Source of the DNA: Bacteroidota bacterium
GTDB lineage: Bacteria; Bacteroidota; Bacteroidia; Cytophagales; Cyclobacteriaceae
Assembly: GCA_018267285.1 (NCBI GenBank)
Contig: JAFDYU010000007.1
Span: forward strand, 193,397 to 257,396
Direction of reading: 5' to 3'
Length of the DNA: 64,000 nt
Positions 54,650 to 62,105 of the stretch are shown here, in pieces (within the stretch, counting starts at the first letter, position 1; each line of letters begins with the position of its first letter). Below the pieces are notes generated by a model. The model was given only the letters and a program-made list of their open reading frames with translations, searched no databases and had not been told where the DNA came from. The translations under genes were made by a program, and so were the position numbers.

Positions 54650-55260
54650 AATCACTGAATGGTTTTGATACGATTTCCCACGTATACGATCCTCTTGCAA
54701 AATTGGCTTTCGGAAGATCCATCCAACAATCTCAACTATTTTTTTTAAACAAAATCCGTAAGCAATCTAAGATTCTGATTTTGGGTGGCGGCACAGGGTG
54801 GATTCTTTTGGAATTGCTCAAAAGGCAACCCGAGTGCGAAGTGTGGTACATCGAAGCATCGGCAAAAATGATTTCCTCTTCAAGGATAAAAACAACCAAC
54901 GACCAACGGGTACATTTTATTCACGGTACTGAAGAAAATATTCCCAATCAGCATTTTGATGTAGCGATTACCAATTTCTTTCTCGATTTGTTTGATGACA
55001 AATCGATTTATCACCTGATTGGAAAAATTAAAACCAAACTAAAGCCCGGTTCTATTTGGATTGCCACCGATTTTGTAAACCGTAAAAGGTGGCACGCACC
55101 CGTATTGAAGTTAATGTATCTATTTTTCAGGGTTACCTGCGGGATTAATTCCACTTATTTACCCAAGTGGAGCGAGGCAATGAAAACCGAAATGAAAGAA
55201 ATTGAAAGCAAATCGTTTTGCAGTGAGTTTATGGAGACAAAATTATTTCTGCTCCGATAA
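54646..55260 (+). CDS. Class I SAM-dependent methyltransferase
   Basis: 204 residues. Motif I is ILILGGGTGWILLELL, followed by the acidic end of strand 2 (VWYIEAS), FDVAITNFFLDLF and the late LKPGSIWIATDFV. The fold resembles quinone/lipid methyltransferases. Coupling (ATGA) to the UbiA-like membrane protein suggests joint action on a lipid-soluble substrate, which is inference. Its end overlaps tdk, on the other strand, by 18 bases. Confidence 0.82.
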   Translation: MKSLNGFDTISHVYDPLAKLAFGRSIQQSQLFFLNKIRKQSKILILGGGTGWILLELLKRQPECEVWYIEASAKMISSSRIKTTNDQRVHFIHGTEENIPNQHFDVAITNFFLDLFDDKSIYHLIGKIKTKLKPGSIWIATDFVNRKRWHAPVLKLMYLFFRVTCGINSTYLPKWSEAMKTEMKEIESKSFCSEFMETKLFLLR

Positions 55261-55836
55261 TTTTTTCATCCCCTCCACAAAAGCCCTGCGGCTGCGAGCT
55301 TCGTACGTATCTTTTTCGCCCAACATCACTTGCGATTTGTTTTCGTTTAGCCGAAAAGAAAATGAAGCAAGTTCGCCCGTTTGAGCACAGATGGCGTGAA
55401 CTTTGGTAACAAACTCCGCAATAGCAAGCAGCTGTGGCATGGGGCCAAAAGGCTTGCCGAGATAATCCATGTCAAGCCCGGCTACAATTACACGCTTGCC
55501 CTGGTTGGCCAGCGTGTTGCACACATCAACAATGGCCTCGTCAAAAAACTGGGCTTCGTCAATGCCCACCACATCACAGTCTCCGGCCAGCAATAAAATA
55601 TCGCCCGCAAAATTCACCGGGGTCGACCGAATCTCGCGCTCACTGTGCGACACGATTTTTTCATCGTGATAACGCTTGTCAACCGAAGGCTTAAAGATTT
55701 CAACTTTTTGCTTGGCAATCAGCGCACGGTTCAACCTTCGGATCAACTCTTCTGTTTTTCCCGAAAACATGCACCCGCAGATCACCTCCATCCAACCTGT
55801 TTTTTCTCTGCCGCCCAAGTGTGGTTCAATAAACAT
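55243..55836 (-). CDS. tdk: Thymidine kinase
   Basis: 197 residues, the type II (TK1-like) enzyme. The P-loop is GCMFSGKTEEL, the Mg/base motif GIDEAQFFDE, and the lasso region follows. The Bacteroidota-typical N-terminus MFIEPHLGG...GWMEVICG supports the start. The zinc-finger cysteines of many TK1-like enzymes are incomplete here (only the Cys in HAICAQTGE is obvious). It salvages thymidine to dTMP. Confidence 0.92.
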   Translation of the reverse strand: MFIEPHLGGREKTGWMEVICGCMFSGKTEELIRRLNRALIAKQKVEIFKPSVDKRYHDEKIVSHSEREIRSTPVNFAGDILLLAGDCDVVGIDEAQFFDEAIVDVCNTLANQGKRVIVAGLDMDYLGKPFGPMPQLLAIAEFVTKVHAICAQTGELASFSFRLNENKSQVMLGEKDTYEARSRRAFVEGMKKLSEQK

Positions 55837-55958
55837 GATGCAAGATAAGGAGTTCGCGGTTTAAAGCTTAAAAAGTTCGGCTCAAGCAGCGGTTGGAGAT
55901 CAGCCATTCCTCGGCTTTTTCAATTTTGCATTGTTTATCTTTACGGATTGCAATTTTT

Positions 55959-56900
55959 ATGGAAGAAAAAATTAGCCTTAAAGCCATCGACCGGTACAGC
56001 GATCGTTTTGCCGAGCAGCTCGCAGATTCTTATTTCCGTGACAAAGAAAAAATCAACGGCAAGGAAATTCTCTCATTCTCTGAGATCAAGCAGGTAAATT
56101 TATTCGTTTTAAAAGAACTGATGCGTCTATGGAATAAAGAGAATGAAAAATGGAACAGCCCCTATTTCAATTATGAAGCCGTTGAAGTGCAACAGTCAAT
56201 AGCGTTGCTCAAAAATATTTTGTCTAACCATATCCTGATCTCAAAAAAAGATTTTTTGCCGTTGCTGAAGGCAGCCGTATCTCAAACTCTTTTTTTAGTG
56301 CTTGCCCCGTACGATTATTTTTCAACTATTCTGGACCGAAAAGGTAAAGGCGTGGTGAGAATGGCAGAATTAAAAAATGAAGTCCGTTACCTGAAAATCA
56401 ACCGATTGCCCATTGAAAAACTAATGGAAAAATTGGAAGTGCGCCAGGCTGAAGTAATCACCGGCAATGAGGCATTCGGTATGCTCGATCATATTTTGGA
56501 AGAACTCAATTTTACTCCGGAAGATGTAGACGAACACATTGCCTCTTTTTCAAAAATTCTTCCGATGGAAGTAGCCCAACTTTTTGAAAGCACCGAAACA
56601 CCAACAAAAGAAAGAGAGCAAATTTTATCTGAAAAACCTGAAATGGTTTCTGAAGCACAGGTTTCAAAAGCCAATTTCAAAATAAAAGATCATTTAACCA
56701 TCAACCAGAAATTCATGTTCACCAAAATGCTCTTTGCCGGAGACTTTGAAGTTTTCAGTAAGACCATAGAAACATTGGATGCGTTTCAAAACCAGAATCA
56801 GGCTCTGCAATTCATTCACGAAAAACATACGCAGTGGGACAAGGAGAGCGATGAGTACGAAGAATTTATGGCGATGGTAAACAGAAAGTTTACCAAATGA
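55959..56900 (+). CDS. Conserved hypothetical cytoplasmic protein
   Basis: 313 residues from the ATG at 55959, chosen because the earlier frame start reads through a promoter-like region. Predominantly helical, acidic and basic mixed, no signal peptide or membrane segment. Visible blocks are SFSEIKQVNLFVLKELMRLW, a central VSQTLFLVLAPYDYFSTIL, and a C-terminal KDHLTINQKFMFTKMLFAGDF. I do not recognise a named family; it resembles widely conserved Bacteroidota hypothetical proteins. Confidence 0.75.
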   Translation: MEEKISLKAIDRYSDRFAEQLADSYFRDKEKINGKEILSFSEIKQVNLFVLKELMRLWNKENEKWNSPYFNYEAVEVQQSIALLKNILSNHILISKKDFLPLLKAAVSQTLFLVLAPYDYFSTILDRKGKGVVRMAELKNEVRYLKINRLPIEKLMEKLEVRQAEVITGNEAFGMLDHILEELNFTPEDVDEHIASFSKILPMEVAQLFESTETPTKEREQILSEKPEMVSEAQVSKANFKIKDHLTINQKFMFTKMLFAGDFEVFSKTIETLDAFQNQNQALQFIHEKHTQWDKESDEYEEFMAMVNRKFTK

Positions 56901-56901
56901 T

Positions 56902-57129
56902 TTCGGCTTTTGTGGTCGGCAGTCTTTATTCTCAAAAACCAAGTTGCACCGAATCCACCACGAGCACAATAAGCACACTAATAATTACGGAGATATTGTG
57001 TGGTGGGATATGCTTTTTGGAACCTACGAAAACCCAAAAGAATTTAAAACATCATGCGGCTTTGATAACGCTAAAGAGCAACAACTTGGAGATATGTTAA
57101 AATTCAAAGATGTCCATAGAATAGGTTAA
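56902..57129 (+). pseudogene. C-terminal remnant of a fatty acid hydroxylase / sterol desaturase superfamily gene
   Basis: In the frame ending at 57129 the sequence contains LHRIHHEHNKHTNNYGD and VWWDMLFGTYENP, the final histidine box (HRIHH) and tail of the fatty acid hydroxylase superfamily. The upstream part of that family, including the earlier histidine boxes and membrane helices, is missing: homology begins near 56925, just after the stop of the preceding gene. No plausible start is visible except TTG at 56944. Best read as a decayed gene end, possibly left by a deletion. Confidence 0.6.
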
Positions 57130-57153
57130 TAAACAGGAGTGGTCGAAAATAAA

Positions 57154-57184
57154 AAACCCGGCTCATCACCGGGTTTATTTTTTT
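57154..57184. terminator. Bidirectional terminator between the hydroxylase remnant and nrdA
   Basis: An 8-bp stem AAACCCGG (57154-57161) with CCGGGTTT (57169-57176) and a 7-base loop. A/T runs on both sides (AAAA before, ATTTTTTT after) allow it to act for nrdA on the minus strand and for plus-strand transcription. Confidence 0.8.
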
Positions 57185-57197
57185 GCTCTTAACTTTT

Positions 57198-59642
57198 TTA
57201 GGACCCACAGGCCTCGCACGCATCGGGGTTATCGAGCGAGCAGGTCATGTCCGATAATTTTTGTTCGTAGTTAACCACCGGGCGCTGTTCGTACTGCAAC
57301 GCCTGTTGTACTTCGGGTTGAGTAACCACCGCTTCAGTTGCAGGTATAGCATTTTCGGCAGGCTGCTGCACAGCAGATTTATCAAGGGTGAATTTGATGG
57401 CATCGGCAGCAGCGGTAGAGCGCAGATAATACATTCCGGTTTTCAATCCTTTCTTCCAGGCATAAAAATGCATGGACGTGAGTTTGCCAAAGTTTGGATT
57501 GGTGAGGTGGATGTTCAGGCTTTGCGATTGGCAGATGAATGCCCCGCGGTCTGCGCTCATATCGATGATGGATTTCTGCGAAATCTCCCAAACGGTTTTG
57601 TAAATGTCTTTGATGTTTTGCGGAATCTCGGAGATGTTTTGTATCGACCCGTTGGCCGCAATCAATTTCTGGCGCATGGTTTCGCTCCACAAATTCAAAC
57701 CGATCAAATCCTTCATCAAATGTTTGTTGGCAATGATGAATTCTCCCGAAAGGGTTCTGCGCGTATAGATGTTCGAGGTGTAAGGCTCGAAACATTCGTT
57801 GTTGCCCAGGATTTGCGAAGTAGATGCCGTGGGCATAGGGGCAAGCAGCAAAGAATTGCGCACACCGTGTTGTTTTACTTCGCGCTTCAGGTTTTCCCAA
57901 TCCCATCTTCCTGATTCAGGGGTTACACCCCACATATCAAATTGGAAAATTCCTTTTGAAACAGGTGAACCTTTAAACGTTTCGTATGAACCATGTTGCT
58001 TCGCCAATTCCATAGACGCTTCCATGGCCGCGAAGTAGATGGTTTCGTGTATGTCTTTGTTTAAACCACGTGCCTCTTCCGAGTCGAAAGGCATGCGCAA
58101 CAGAATGAACGCATCGGCCAACCCCTGCACACCAATGCCGATCGGGCGGTGGCGCATGTTGCTGTTGCGTGCTTCTTCCACCGGGTAGTAGTTGATGTCG
58201 ATTACTTTGTTGAGGTTGCGCGTAACCACTTTCGTGATTTCGTATAGTTTTTGGTGATCGAACTTGCCTTCTTCGGTTACAAACTTAGGGAGCGCAATGG
58301 AAGCCAGATTGCAAACCGCTACCTCATCGGGCGAGGTGTATTCGATAATCTCCGTACACAAGTTGCTCGACTTGATGGTGCCCAGGTGCTTTTGATTGGA
58401 TTTGCGATTGGCCGCATCCTTGTAAAGCATGTAGGGAGTGCCGGTTTCTATTTGCGCTTCCAGTATTTCAAACCACAGGTCTTGTGCTTTTACTTGTCTG
58501 CGCGCTTTGCCTTCTTTCTCATATTTTTCATAAAGGCGCTCAAACTCTTCGCCCCAGCAATCGGCCAGCCCCGGAGCTTCGTTGGGGCAAAAGAGCGACC
58601 ACATTTCATTGTTTTCTATGCGCTTCATAAAAAGATCCGGAATCCACATGGCATAGAAGAGATCGCGTGCGCGCATTTCTTCCTTGCCGTGATTTTTCTT
58701 CAGATCGAGGAAATCAAATACATCGGCATGCCAGGGTTCAAGATATATGGCAAAGCTTCCTTTGCGCTTGCCGCCACCTTGGTCCACATACCGGGCAGTC
58801 ATGTCGAAGTTGCGGAGCATGGGCACAATGCCGTTAGAGGTTCCGCCCGTGCCTTTGATGTACGAGCCCTTCGCACGCACGTTGTGGATGCTCAAGCCAA
58901 TGCCACCGGCCGACTGAGAAATTTTAGCGGTTTGTTTCAGGGTGTCGTAAATGCCATCGATGCTGTCGTCTTTCATCGTTAGCAAGAAGCACGATGAAAG
59001 CTGAGGTCGCGGTGTGCCGGCATTGAACAACGTGGGTGTTGCGTGCGTAAACCATTTCTCCGACAACAGGTTGTAGGTTTCAATGGCGGCCGGAATATTT
59101 TCACCGTGAATGCCCACGGCCACACGCATGAGCAAGTGTTGCGGGCGTTCGGCTACTTTGCCATCCACTTTCATCAGGTACGAACGCTCCAGTGTTTTGA
59201 AACCAAAATAATCGTAACCAAAATCACGATCGTAAATAATGGCATCGTCCAACTCGGCTGCGTTGTCGTGAATTACTTTCCAGGTCTCTTTTGAAATCAA
59301 GGGAGCATTTTGCCCCGTCTTAGGATCAACGTAGGTGTACAGCCGTTTCATGGTGTTTGAAAACGACTTGCTGGTAACCTTGTGCAGGTTGCTTACCGCA
59401 ATGCGCGCGGCCAGTTTTGCAAAGTCAGGATGACGCGTGGTCATGGTGGCCGCAATTTCTGCCGCGAGGTTATCCAACTCGGAGGTGGACACGCCATCGT
59501 ACAGGCCATTGATAACTTTCATCGCCACCTCTACCGGGTTGACAAACTTGGGATCTAAACCGTAGCAGAGTTTTTCTATGCGGGCGGTGATTTTGTCGAA
59601 CTTAACGGACTCCCGATGCCCGTCACGCTTTAATACAAGCAT
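57198..59642 (-). CDS. nrdA: Ribonucleoside-diphosphate reductase, class Ia large subunit
   Basis: 814 residues. The N-terminal ATP cone ([17 protein letters not shown]) and barrel motifs ([30 protein letters not shown], the loop [19 protein letters not shown]) are intact, and the C-terminus ends in the redox pair CEACGS. The first 100 residues follow mammalian R1 closely, unlike E. coli NrdA. It reduces ribonucleoside diphosphates with NrdB. It is 47 bases downstream of nrdB, in one operon. Confidence 0.96.
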   Translation of the reverse strand: MLVLKRDGHRESVKFDKITARIEKLCYGLDPKFVNPVEVAMKVINGLYDGVSTSELDNLAAEIAATMTTRHPDFAKLAARIAVSNLHKVTSKSFSNTMKRLYTYVDPKTGQNAPLISKETWKVIHDNAAELDDAIIYDRDFGYDYFGFKTLERSYLMKVDGKVAERPQHLLMRVAVGIHGENIPAAIETYNLLSEKWFTHATPTLFNAGTPRPQLSSCFLLTMKDDSIDGIYDTLKQTAKISQSAGGIGLSIHNVRAKGSYIKGTGGTSNGIVPMLRNFDMTARYVDQGGGKRKGSFAIYLEPWHADVFDFLDLKKNHGKEEMRARDLFYAMWIPDLFMKRIENNEMWSLFCPNEAPGLADCWGEEFERLYEKYEKEGKARRQVKAQDLWFEILEAQIETGTPYMLYKDAANRKSNQKHLGTIKSSNLCTEIIEYTSPDEVAVCNLASIALPKFVTEEGKFDHQKLYEITKVVTRNLNKVIDINYYPVEEARNSNMRHRPIGIGVQGLADAFILLRMPFDSEEARGLNKDIHETIYFAAMEASMELAKQHGSYETFKGSPVSKGIFQFDMWGVTPESGRWDWENLKREVKQHGVRNSLLLAPMPTASTSQILGNNECFEPYTSNIYTRRTLSGEFIIANKHLMKDLIGLNLWSETMRQKLIAANGSIQNISEIPQNIKDIYKTVWEISQKSIIDMSADRGAFICQSQSLNIHLTNPNFGKLTSMHFYAWKKGLKTGMYYLRSTAAADAIKFTLDKSAVQQPAENAIPATEAVVTQPEVQQALQYEQRPVVNYEQKLSDMTCSLDNPDACEACGS

Positions 59643-59689
59643 TGTAATTGGGGTTGTTTAGTGAAGTTTAAAAAATGTGATCGAATATA

Positions 59690-60676
59690 TCAAAAATCTT
59701 CATTCAATGAAAATTTTGGGGCGGTTTCTTTTTCCGTACTTTTCATAACACCGGCTTTCTGGTATTCGGCCACACGTTTCTCAAAGAAATTCGTTTTTCC
59801 GCGCAACGAAATCATATCCATGAAATCAAACGGGTTGGTCGCTCCATAAATTTTCTTGCCGACTAATTCATTGGTCAGCCGGTCGGCCACAAACTCGATG
59901 TACTGCCGCATTTGTTCTGCATTCATGCCGATCAAATTCACGGGCAAGGCATCGGTTACAAATTCTTTTTCAATTTCTACTGCGTCTTTGATGATTTCAA
60001 TCACGCGTTCTTCGGGCAATTTGCCCACCACGTGCTGGGTGTATAAGTGGCACGCAAAATCGCAGTGCAATCCTTCATCGCGCGAGATCAATTCGTTCGA
60101 AAAGGTAAGCCCCGGCATGAGGCCTCGTTTTTTCAACCAGAAAATAGAACAGAACGAACCCGAAAAGAAAATCCCTTCTACGGCAGCAAAGGCAATCAGC
60201 CGCTCCTGAAAATTTCCCTGGCTAATCCAACGCAGCGCCCAATCGGCTTTTTTCTTTACGCAGTCCATAGTTTCGATGGCGTGAAAAAGTTTGTCTTTTT
60301 CTCTGGGGTCTTTCACGTACGTATCAATCAGCAACGAATAGGTTTCGGAGTGTATGTTTTCGATGGCGATCTGAAAGCCGTAGAAAAATTTTGCTTCGGT
60401 GTATTGAACCTCCGAAACAAAATGTTCGGCCAAATTCTCGTTGACGATGCCATCGCTGGCCGCAAAGAAAGCGAGCACGTGGGTGATGAAGTGGCGTTCG
60501 CCATCGTTGAGGTTAGCCCAATCTCTCAAATCGTGGCTCAGGTCAATTTCTTCGGCCGTCCAAAAGCTTGCCTCGGCTTGTTTGTAGAATTTCCAAATGT
60601 CGTGATGCCGGATAGGGAATAAAACAAATCGGTCTTTGTTTTCTTTGAGGATGGGTTCGGATAATAATTCGCTCAT
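59690..60676 (-). CDS. nrdB: Ribonucleoside-diphosphate reductase, class Ia small subunit
   Basis: 328 residues from the ATG at 60676; a longer frame to 60826 has a non-homologous leader and was rejected. All di-iron ligands are present (Asp75, Glu106, His109, Glu167, Glu201, His204), and the radical tyrosine is Tyr113 in [11 protein letters not shown]. The sequence follows vertebrate R2 closely ([41 protein letters not shown]). The C-terminus FSLNEDF is the docking peptide for NrdA. The upstream gap carries a palindrome at 60832. Confidence 0.96.
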   Translation of the reverse strand: MSELLSEPILKENKDRFVLFPIRHHDIWKFYKQAEASFWTAEEIDLSHDLRDWANLNDGERHFITHVLAFFAASDGIVNENLAEHFVSEVQYTEAKFFYGFQIAIENIHSETYSLLIDTYVKDPREKDKLFHAIETMDCVKKKADWALRWISQGNFQERLIAFAAVEGIFFSGSFCSIFWLKKRGLMPGLTFSNELISRDEGLHCDFACHLYTQHVVGKLPEERVIEIIKDAVEIEKEFVTDALPVNLIGMNAEQMRQYIEFVADRLTNELVGKKIYGATNPFDFMDMISLRGKTNFFEKRVAEYQKAGVMKSTEKETAPKFSLNEDF

Positions 60677-60831
60677 AGGTATATATTTTAAAATAGTATA
60701 TGGCCAAATGCAGATTCGGCCAAAGAATTTCAGGTCTAAGTAAGTTGCGCTTTTGCCCGGGGGATACTCCTCCAATGTACAACGGACAAATATTCTAAAA
60801 TGAAGGAAGAAAATCAAAAGACTCACCCGGC

Positions 60832-60849
60832 ACGAACAGCTCTGTTCGT
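60832..60849. promoter_or_regulatory. Palindromic operator candidate upstream of nrdB
   Basis: A perfect 8-bp inverted repeat ACGAACAG-CT-CTGTTCGT, 156 bases before the nrdB start. The GAAC-N6-GTTC core is reminiscent of LexA-type operators of other phyla (GAAC-N4-GTTC, GAAC-N7-GTTC), but no match to a described Bacteroidota LexA or NrdR site can be claimed. The rest of the 475-base gap (60677-61151) contains the rplU promoter and otherwise AT-rich sequence with no gene seen. Confidence 0.5.
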
Positions 60850-61096
60850 AGTTGTCAACACCCTCAAAAAAAATTAAAGCAATTCATTTTCATTCACTTA
60901 GGGAAGCGGTTAAAAGGGTGCGTTTAAAACAAAAATATTTTCAAATTTTTTATGGGTGAAAGCACTGCTGTTTACAGAAATTTTACAGGCTATTTCTAAT
61001 CAATCAAGATGGCTGATTTCCAAATTTTCGATACAATACTTATCCAGCAATGATTAATGTGTTTTTTAAACCTAAAGCCATTTTTTAGGATAAATC

Positions 61097-61126
61097 TTGT
61101 TTTTCGGTTCCTTTGCCTTATCTTTG
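61097..61126 (+). promoter_or_regulatory. Promoter of rplU-rpmA (TTG - 19 bases - TATCTTTG)
   Basis: TTG at 61097-61099 and TATCTTTG at 61119-61126, 25 bases before the rplU ATG. One of the best consensus matches in the window. Confidence 0.75.
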
Positions 61127-61151
61127 CACTCCATTTTTAAAACAGGAATTT

Positions 61152-61460
61152 ATGTACGCCATCGTGGATATCGCAGGTCAGCAGTTAAAAGTAGCTAAAG
61201 ACCAATACGTTTATACCCCCAAAATTGAAGGAGAGGCCGGTGCTGCAGTTACTTTTGACAAAGTACTGTTGGTGGATAACGAGGGTACCGTGCAAGTAGG
61301 ATCCCCCCTGGTTAAAGGCGCAAAAGTTTCCGGTAAAATACTCGAACATGTAAAAGGCGATAAGCTGATTGTGTTTAAGAAAAAAAGACGCAAGGGCTAT
61401 GCCGTGAAGAATGGCCACCGCCAACAATATACTAAGGTGCAGATCGAAAGCATCGGATAA
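61152..61460 (+). CDS. rplU: 50S ribosomal protein L21
   Basis: 102 residues from the ATG at 61152. The longer frame from 61113 runs through the promoter and was rejected. The start MYAIVDIAGQQLKVAKDQ and the tail KRRKGYAVKNGHRQQYTKVQI are typical of L21. It is followed 115 bases later by rpmA, the usual pairing. Confidence 0.97.
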   Translation: MYAIVDIAGQQLKVAKDQYVYTPKIEGEAGAAVTFDKVLLVDNEGTVQVGSPLVKGAKVSGKILEHVKGDKLIVFKKKRRKGYAVKNGHRQQYTKVQIESIG

Positions 61461-61567
61461 TTTGAAAATGAGTCAATTTGAAGATTTGAAAAAGGTTATG
61501 CAATCGACAAAGGAGGCTCGTTTATCATATTAGAAATTTAATTTTCAAATCATCAAATTTTCAAATT
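61459..61567. repeat. AATTTGAAAAT / ATTTTCAAATT spacer between rplU and rpmA
   Basis: AATTTGAAAAT (61459-61469) is matched by its perfect complement ATTTTCAAATT (61557-61567), with a third ATTTTCAAAT copy at 61541-61550 and an AGATTTGAAAAA variant at 61482. The same word forms the ccmE-ccmF hairpin at 19583. Confidence 0.55.
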
Positions 61568-61575
61568 AGAAAATC

Positions 61576-61833
61576 ATGGCACATAAAAAAGGTGAAGGTA
61601 AAGTAAAGAACGGCCGCGAGTCAGAAAGCAAACGGCTTGGTATAAAAGTATTTGGAGGCCAAAAAGTAGTGGCCGGCAATATTATAGTGCGCCAGCGTGG
61701 CACCAAGCACCACCCCGGCAAAAACGTAGGTATGGGCAAAGACCATACACTTTTTGCGCTTACCAACGGAGTTGTACTCTTTAAAAAAGGCAGAGAAGAT
61801 CGGTCGTTTGTTTCGGTTGTTGCCGAAGCGTGA
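61576..61833 (+). CDS. rpmA: 50S ribosomal protein L27
   Basis: 85 residues. The N-terminus [20 protein letters not shown] and the segment [24 protein letters not shown] are diagnostic. There is no N-terminal leader of the Firmicutes type needing cleavage. Confidence 0.97.
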   Translation: MAHKKGEGKVKNGRESESKRLGIKVFGGQKVVAGNIIVRQRGTKHHPGKNVGMGKDHTLFALTNGVVLFKKGREDRSFVSVVAEA

Positions 61834-61860
61834 GCCAAAAACAGTTTAAAAAACTTAACG

Positions 61861-61890
61861 AAACGCGGGGTACTACTCCGCGTTTTTTTT
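61861..61890 (+). terminator. Rho-independent terminator after rpmA
   Basis: An 8-bp stem AAACGCGG (61861-61868) with CCGCGTTT (61878-61885), a 9-base loop and a run of T. Confidence 0.85.
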
Positions 61891-62105
61891 GCCCCATGCT
61901 ATGGGGTATTTTTTGAAAGAGCACCCAAGACCGGTTGAAGGCAAAACGAACAAAGCACAGGGGCTTGGGCAGTAACCAAATATTATTTGGTGATATTATT
62001 AGAGCCCGGAAAGAACCGAACTGTGTTAAATTTTTTTTCGAAATTTTGTTTTTGTTAAATTAGCCTTAATTTTCCGGACTTAATTTAAAACCTAAACCTA
62101 AATCT

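Noticed and set aside
56897-57100. A separate small protein beginning at the stop of the 55959 gene
   Set aside because: Its product has no recognisable pattern, while the overlapping frame encodes a clear histidine-box fragment of the fatty acid hydroxylase family.
60677-60826. Extended N-terminus of NrdB starting at 60826
   Set aside because: The extra 50 residues have no similarity to R2 proteins, and the ATG at 60676 gives the expected start a few residues before the conserved region.
61113-61151. Extended start of L21 at 61113
   Set aside because: It is a TTG-type start inside the promoter; the ATG at 61152 matches the conserved MYAIV N-terminus of the family.
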